Assembly (NCBI GenBank): GCA_039654915.1 | Contig: CM077593.1 | Location: 80,766,501-80,830,500, forward strand | Origin: Aquilaria yunnanensis | Taxonomy: Eukaryota > Streptophyta > Magnoliopsida > Malvales > Thymelaeaceae | Length of the DNA: 64,000 nt | Direction of reading: 5' to 3' | Shown here: positions 59,172 to 64,000 of the stretch, piece by piece | How the letters are laid out: every line of letters starts with the position of its first letter | Numbering within the stretch: the first letter of the stretch is position 1 | The notes under the pieces: generated by a model | Told to the model about the DNA's origin: nothing | What the model saw: only the letters and a program-made list of their open reading frames with translations | Database searches by the model: none | Made by a program: the position numbers and the translations under genes

Positions 59172-61829
59172 AAACTTTATAAACTTCTTTGGAAAAAAAT
59201 ATATAAATGGAACAACAAGTTCTTATGAATGGAATATCAAATTCTTATAAACAGAACAATAGAAATTTGACCATATCTAATAACAAAGATAAGAGAATGG
59301 TAAAAAAAAAATGAGGAGGAAATGGTGACAAAGACAGTGAACACCTTGATAAAGTCAAGAGACGTATCAATGAAAAAATATTTGACAACACCTATCCAAT
59401 TATATATATGTAAAGTAGGACAATGCTATTGAGTTTTTGGTTCTTTCCCTAATTAATGGTGCTCTGGTTGATTGCCATGTGTCAATTTTTTTTTCCATAC
59501 TGATAGTATTTCAAAAACTGGAAAATATTGAAAACTAGAAACATCTTTGACTGGAAAACTAACTCAGCTAATTTGATTTAATGAAATGAATCAGTTTACA
59601 TTTATTCTCAGTCAACAATTAAGGAATCCTCAATTAAGGGTCTGCCTTTAATACATTCAATTAACCAATAAACATTCTCATTTCCAATTTTGCAGGTGCA
59701 CAACTTTAAGTTGTTTCCAAATAAGTCTAAATGAAGAGAACTCTGACATCTAATTTGCCAACCACGCAACTTCAAATTCTTACCAAATAGGTTCTGATGA
59801 ATAAAGAATGCAAATACAAGCAATTAGTTATTGCGATAACAAAATCAAGGAAATTATTGTGAGCAAAAGTTAAGCGAAAAATTCAGCACTAAATTGAAGA
59901 GTTACTATCAGCACTATATTAGAATGCAAAATAGCATTGGAAATCCTTCCAGCTAATTTAGGAACGCAAAATTAAGCAAATCACCTAATATTTACAAGAA
60001 AATCTAAATACACTGAATTTGAACAAAAATCTCAAAATTAACACAAAAAAATAATTAAAACCACTCCAAATAGTAAAAATTTCAAACCTTAATTCAATTA
60101 CAAAAAATAAAGTCCTTAAATTGAAAAGACAATTACACTAGCCAATTTGTACATCTCATTTACATATCATTCACACAAACAAAAAATACTATATAAACAG
60201 ATTTTACACGATGGAAGCATTGCGCTTTCATAGCTAAAATGCCAAGAGCATTTCCAAAACAAATTGTCAACCATAGTTTATTCAGGTACATATCCTTGTT
60301 GTGAATAATAACAATTCTATGCTACCTGTTTTGTTTTCATAGCAAATCAGAGATACAAGAGCAGAAGTTCCCCATATCCTATTTCTTTCTGCAACAATAT
60401 TTTCAAATATGTAAGATAATTCTCTCTAATGGATTTCTATGTTTTGTTTTGTTTTTTTTTTTTAGTTCAGAACATGATTAATGTCAATTTATACCAACAT
60501 GATAGAATTTTGAATCATGAATCTATAACATGACATATCTCTATCTCATCTTGCTATCAAATAGCACAAAGTAGTCTAATACATATAATGTAGAACAAAT
60601 ACAGTATACTACAATAGCTGTTTAGCGAAAGAACACCTTTCTTCTAATTTTTCTCATGTCCCTTTAGGTAAGTGGCACAATTTTTTTTTTACATAGCCAA
60701 CATCTTTATGATAAATGATTGATTTGCCTACGTTTTTTACAATTTATTTACCAACTACTTTTCATCTATCATAGTGGAATGCATGTATACCACAAACCGG
60801 CATAAAGAAATTATATTTCAAAAATATCTTAATCTATTTCACTTTAAAATTTATAATTATCTGTCTCAGTTTTGAAAAAAATAGAAAAAAGTATTTGTAC
60901 ATAGACAACATAATATCTTAAAGGTCTAACAAGTGAACAAATTGGTTCACGTGTAATTAAAGAATTTGATTCAAAAGTTGGACAAATCAATTCAAAATCA
61001 GCCAACTGATTAACAGAAAAAAAATGGTGCTACATAAATAGATACTACCTTATGTTTGTATGTAGGATACGCATTAGTTCATATACACCTATTTTTTCAA
61101 AAATATAAAAATATAAAACATGAAAAAGAAAAACACTCAAAAGTTTCAGTTGTAACGTTTCTAACACATTTACCTATGAGAAAATAATAGTTTGAAGATA
61201 ATATGATAAATTAATTTATTAAACATAAAAACATTACAAAGATGTAGTGCAGCGAAAAATAGTGATTACTGTAAAAAATAAGAGATAGTAGAGTGATAAG
61301 TAAAGTTTTCAAGTAAGATCTCATGTCCATAAAATGGGAGGCATCTTTTCAATGTTTCCATTCTATGTATGAATTACTCCAATTAGTTGGTGAGCACTAT
61401 TAGAAATATAACATCGAAAAGAAAGGACACAAAAAGTATGTCATGCTCCACTTTGTTGATTCCCCAAAAAAGCACCATCACCTAGGAGCACAAGAGATTA
61501 CCCAAGAAAGAAGAATAATAAAAGGAGGAAATTTTATCAACTCTTAATTACTTCATCCAAAAAATAGTCAACAGAGATCTCGGTCCCCTATGGATAAGAA
61601 AGGAATAAATTGAAGAGGAAACGAGTAATAGCAAAGTAGGAACTAAGACCAACTAACATAAAAACTTCATGCCCCTAAACCTAAAGCCTAAAACTAGTTC
61701 ATCTAGGGTCTTTATGCGCTGCCCTAACAAGTCAACTACCTTGAGCTATTCTTAAATTTTACGGTTAGTACAGCCAGGGTGAGTAATTTTTATTATAGCA
61801 AACTAAACTATAGAAAACCCTACCAGATG
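59172..61829. other. AT-rich intergenic DNA
   Basis: No supported gene. 59694-59735 and 59766-59807 form a weak duplication (AACTTxAAxTTxTTxCCAAAT) in a minus-strand 71-codon frame. The remainder, including 60000-61800, shows no ORF or repeat of note. Confidence 0.35.
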
Positions 61830-62418
61830 TGTTAGTAAGTCAAGTCACAAGAGAAATTGGATAAAAACAAAAATAGTGGGGCCCACGCAAATAGAAATTG
61901 GTAGTCTATTCTATGCCTTTCATTTTTGTCAAAATTGCTGCTGGGTTTGCAGGCGGAAAAGTGAATAGCGGCGCAAATCGCGCCGAATTGATTCACACAA
62001 AGGAAGGAAACGCAGTGGAGTTCCTATAAATAGGGATCAATTCGTTCAGTCAATGCCCTCGGTTAGAGCCAAACAATCACATATTTTATCTCTGAGAAAA
62101 ATACTGTAAGAAAGAGATTTATTTCGGGTGATAAAATAGAGAGGTATTTATTTGGGATATTTTAAAAAATACTTGAATGTTATTATTTGGGTTTTTTCCA
62201 ATCAGTGTTTTTATTTCTAAAATTTTATTTTAAGAAATTTTCACTTTTTGTAAGCACACTATTTATTTACTGTAGAAAAGCTCGTTGTTGAGCCTGTGGC
62301 CGTAGCCTAAAAATAAGAGTGAACCATGTAAAATTCTAGTATCCTATTTTTTTTTTTAAATTTGTTCTCTTTTGCTGTATTCAATTGAAAATTCACATCC
62401 ATTGTGCGCATCCCAACA
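61830..62418 (+). repeat. Ty1-copia LTR, plus-strand element (5' LTR)
   Basis: 589 bp from TGTTAGTAAGTCAAG to ATCCCAACA. It has a TATA box (CCTATAAATAGGG, about 62024-62036) and is followed by a clean primer-binding site. An inverted partial copy lies at 63226-63738. Confidence 0.88.
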
Positions 62419-62420
62419 AG

Positions 62421-62433
62421 TGGTATCAGAGCC
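62421..62433 (+). other. Primer-binding site (initiator tRNA-Met)
   Basis: TGGTATCAGAGCC starts two bases after the LTR, the standard Ty1-copia site complementary to the 3' end of initiator methionine tRNA. Confidence 0.93.
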
Positions 62434-62589
62434 AAATTTGGGTGAGTGATATCTGCATATCGTGTACTCTGTGGTTGCCCTTAAAAGGTGAATCTTCCAC
62501 ATCAAAAAATAAGTAGTTTTATCATTCATCTTAAGGTGTTGGGCACTACTCTCTCATACACAGACATCAATCAGTTTTTGACAGAGCTG

Positions 62590-63246
62590 ATGGCTAAAGA
62601 AGATATAGGTGAAAGCTCAGGTTTAATGGTTATATTGAATGCATCAAATTATTCAATTTGAAAGCCAATGATGGAGGATCTATTTTATTGTCTTGATTTG
62701 TACAATCCTATTAGGGTGATTTAGCAAAGCGAGAGAACAAGTCAGAAGATTATTGGCACCATTAGGAGATGGGTGGATATGAGTGTATTCCACCATGTTT
62801 CAATAGAGACAAATGGTCAATCTCTGTGGAAGAAATTAGAAAGCTTATTTGAGAGGAAGACCGCTCAGAATAAAAATTTCACTATACGGAAGCTTGTTAA
62901 TTTGAAGCTTAAAGAGGGACAGTCAATTTCCGAACACTTGAATGATTTTCAAAATTTGATCAATTGGTTGACTACCATGAAGATGACACTTGATGATGAA
63001 TTACAAGCATTACTTCTTTTGAGTTCCTTACCCTACAGTTGGGAAACCTTGGTAATTACTCTCAGTAATTTGACACTGGATGGCAAACTCACCTTGAGTT
63101 TGGTCAAAGATAACTTATTTAATGAAGAGACAAGGAGGAAGGAGTTGGATTCTGAGCATTCACAAGCTTTTGTCATCGAGAGTAGAGGAAGAAGCAAAAG
63201 TAAGGCACCTAAGGGTAGTTGTGGTAAAAAAAAAAGTGGACACTAG
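62590..63246 (+). pseudogene. Ty1-copia gag, broken and truncated
   Basis: Gag polyprotein from ATG 62590. Two in-frame stops occur (near 62658 and 62722), then an open frame 62773-63246 with the copia gag core: SLWKKLESLFERKTAQNK, KLKEGQSISEHLNDFQNLI, DELQALLLLSSLPYSW. It ends in a Lys/Arg-rich tail inside an A-run (63226-63235), before any CCHC zinc knuckle, where the sequence switches to an inverted LTR. Pol is absent on this strand. Confidence 0.88.
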
Positions 63247-63738
63247 AATTTTACATGGTTCATCCTTATTTTTGGGCTATGTGCATAGGCTCAACAATAA
63301 GTTTTTCTCCACTAAATAAATCATGTGCTTACAAAAAGAGAAAAAATTTCTCAAGACAAAATCCTAGAGGTAAAAACACTATTTGGAATAAGCCCAAATA
63401 GTAGCACTCAAGTGTTTCCCAAAACACCCTAAATAAATATCTCACTATTTTCTCACTCCCAAAAAATAAATCTCTTTCTCACAGTATTTTTTTAAGAGCC
63501 AATATGTGATTGTTTGGCTCTAACCCAGTGCCAATGAATTGAACGAGAACTCCACTACATTTCTATTTTTTTGCGTGAATCAATTCGGTGCGATTTGCGC
63601 TGCTATTCATTTTTCGTCCTGCAAACCTAGCAAGCCAGTTTTGACAAAAATGAAAGGCATAGACTATTAATTTCTATTTGAGTGGGCTCTACTATTTTTA
63701 TTTTTATTCAATTTTCTTTATGGCTTGACTTACTAACA
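63226..63738 (-). repeat. Inverted partial Ty1-copia LTR (3' LTR of a minus-strand element)
   Basis: Read leftwards it begins TGTTAGTAAGTCAAGCC at 63738 and follows the plus-strand LTR with many substitutions (TTGATTCACGCAAA, TTAGAGCCAAACAATCACAT) up to the T-run at 63226-63235. The last ~75 bases of the LTR are missing. A polypurine tract read on the minus strand (CTTGAGGGGGAAAT, 63752-63739) precedes it. Confidence 0.88.
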
Positions 63739-63750
63739 ATTTCCCCCTCA

Positions 63751-64000
63751 AGCCATATGTCGGAGGAGATACCATTATTGCTTTTATACAGAACACATGT
63801 TGGTCGTGAGGCTGCATGCTTCAAGTTTCTCCCTGGGAATCACCTTTGTCAACATGTCAACTGCATTATCATTTGTGTGAATTTTCTCAAGCTTTAAAAG
63901 CTTCTTTTTAGTCACCAAACATAACCAATGATACCTCACCTCAATGTGCTTAGAACAAGCATGATACATTGAATTTTTGCTCAAATCAATAGCACTTTGA
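63751..64000 (-). CDS. Ty1-copia pol, RNase H C-terminal part (partial)
   Basis: Minus-strand frame entering from beyond the window: QSAIDLSKNSMYHACSKHIE (RNase H, Asp in AIDLSKN), RYHWL, then IHTNDNAVDMLTKVIPREKL, the usual end of copia polyproteins, stopping at 63784-63786. It is intact in the part visible. Directly followed by the purine tract and the inverted LTR, so it belongs to the minus-strand element. Confidence 0.85.

Overview
This window is nuclear DNA from a flowering plant, most likely a eudicot. It is AT-rich and holds a nuclear-encoded mitochondrial group II intron maturase, a plant-type bifunctional UMP synthase with spliceosomal introns, a DUF247 protein, and many plant transposable elements (Ty1-copia, Ty3-gypsy of Tat type, hAT, CACTA, Mutator-like, Stowaway/mariner-like, foldback). 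I saw no bacterial operons, CRISPR arrays, tRNA or rRNA genes. I do not name a species.

Layout. 1-2700: repeat-derived DNA with a probable minus-strand LTR ending near 1811. 3675-5127: a terminal-inverted-repeat element with a nested hAT MITE (4625-5020, perfect 8-bp target duplication). 5311-6625: a DUF247 gene whose C-terminal membrane anchor is separated by a 1-base frameshift. 7181-7466: first exon of a decayed histone H2A gene, followed by a 0.41-kb tandem duplication. 8560-9450: copia remnant. 10293-12494: nMAT2-type maturase, intact and intronless. 13290-13526: small unrecognised ORF. 13718-16700: MITE and repeat-derived DNA. 17512-20016 (minus): complete six-exon UMP synthase, one intron of which reads as GC-AG.

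20094-23405 is a run of three adjacent foldback (long inverted repeat) elements; the first starts about 80 bp upstream of the UMP synthase start codon. 23897-24362 plus 37362-37418 is a decayed plant gene split by a 13.0-kb Ty3-gypsy Tat-lineage retrotransposon (24363-37361; LTRs 1105 and 1112 bp; 5-bp duplication GGTTC). That element has decayed gag and pol, a second (archaeal-type) RNase H, and on the opposite strand a long decayed plant-mobile-domain ORF. 38600-46430 is a DNA-transposon cluster: a hAT MITE with 8-bp duplication, a Mutator-like element with 9-bp duplication, a related element, and a decayed hAT transposase gene. 46430-53550 is gene-poor AT-rich DNA with a mariner-like element. 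53552-55838 is a CACTA element with 3-bp duplication. 57400-57790 is a GC-rich island. 61830-64000 holds two copia pieces joined tail to tail in opposite orientation.

The only genes that look functional are the maturase (mitochondrial intron splicing) and UMP synthase (last two steps of pyrimidine synthesis), with DUF247 uncertain. They are unrelated housekeeping or accessory genes, not a working cluster. I found no convincing new biological system. The most unusual things are the palindrome at the UMP synthase promoter (built from the same sequence as the CACTA interior), the antisense plant-mobile-domain gene in the Tat element, the GC-AG intron, and the inverted copia chimera.
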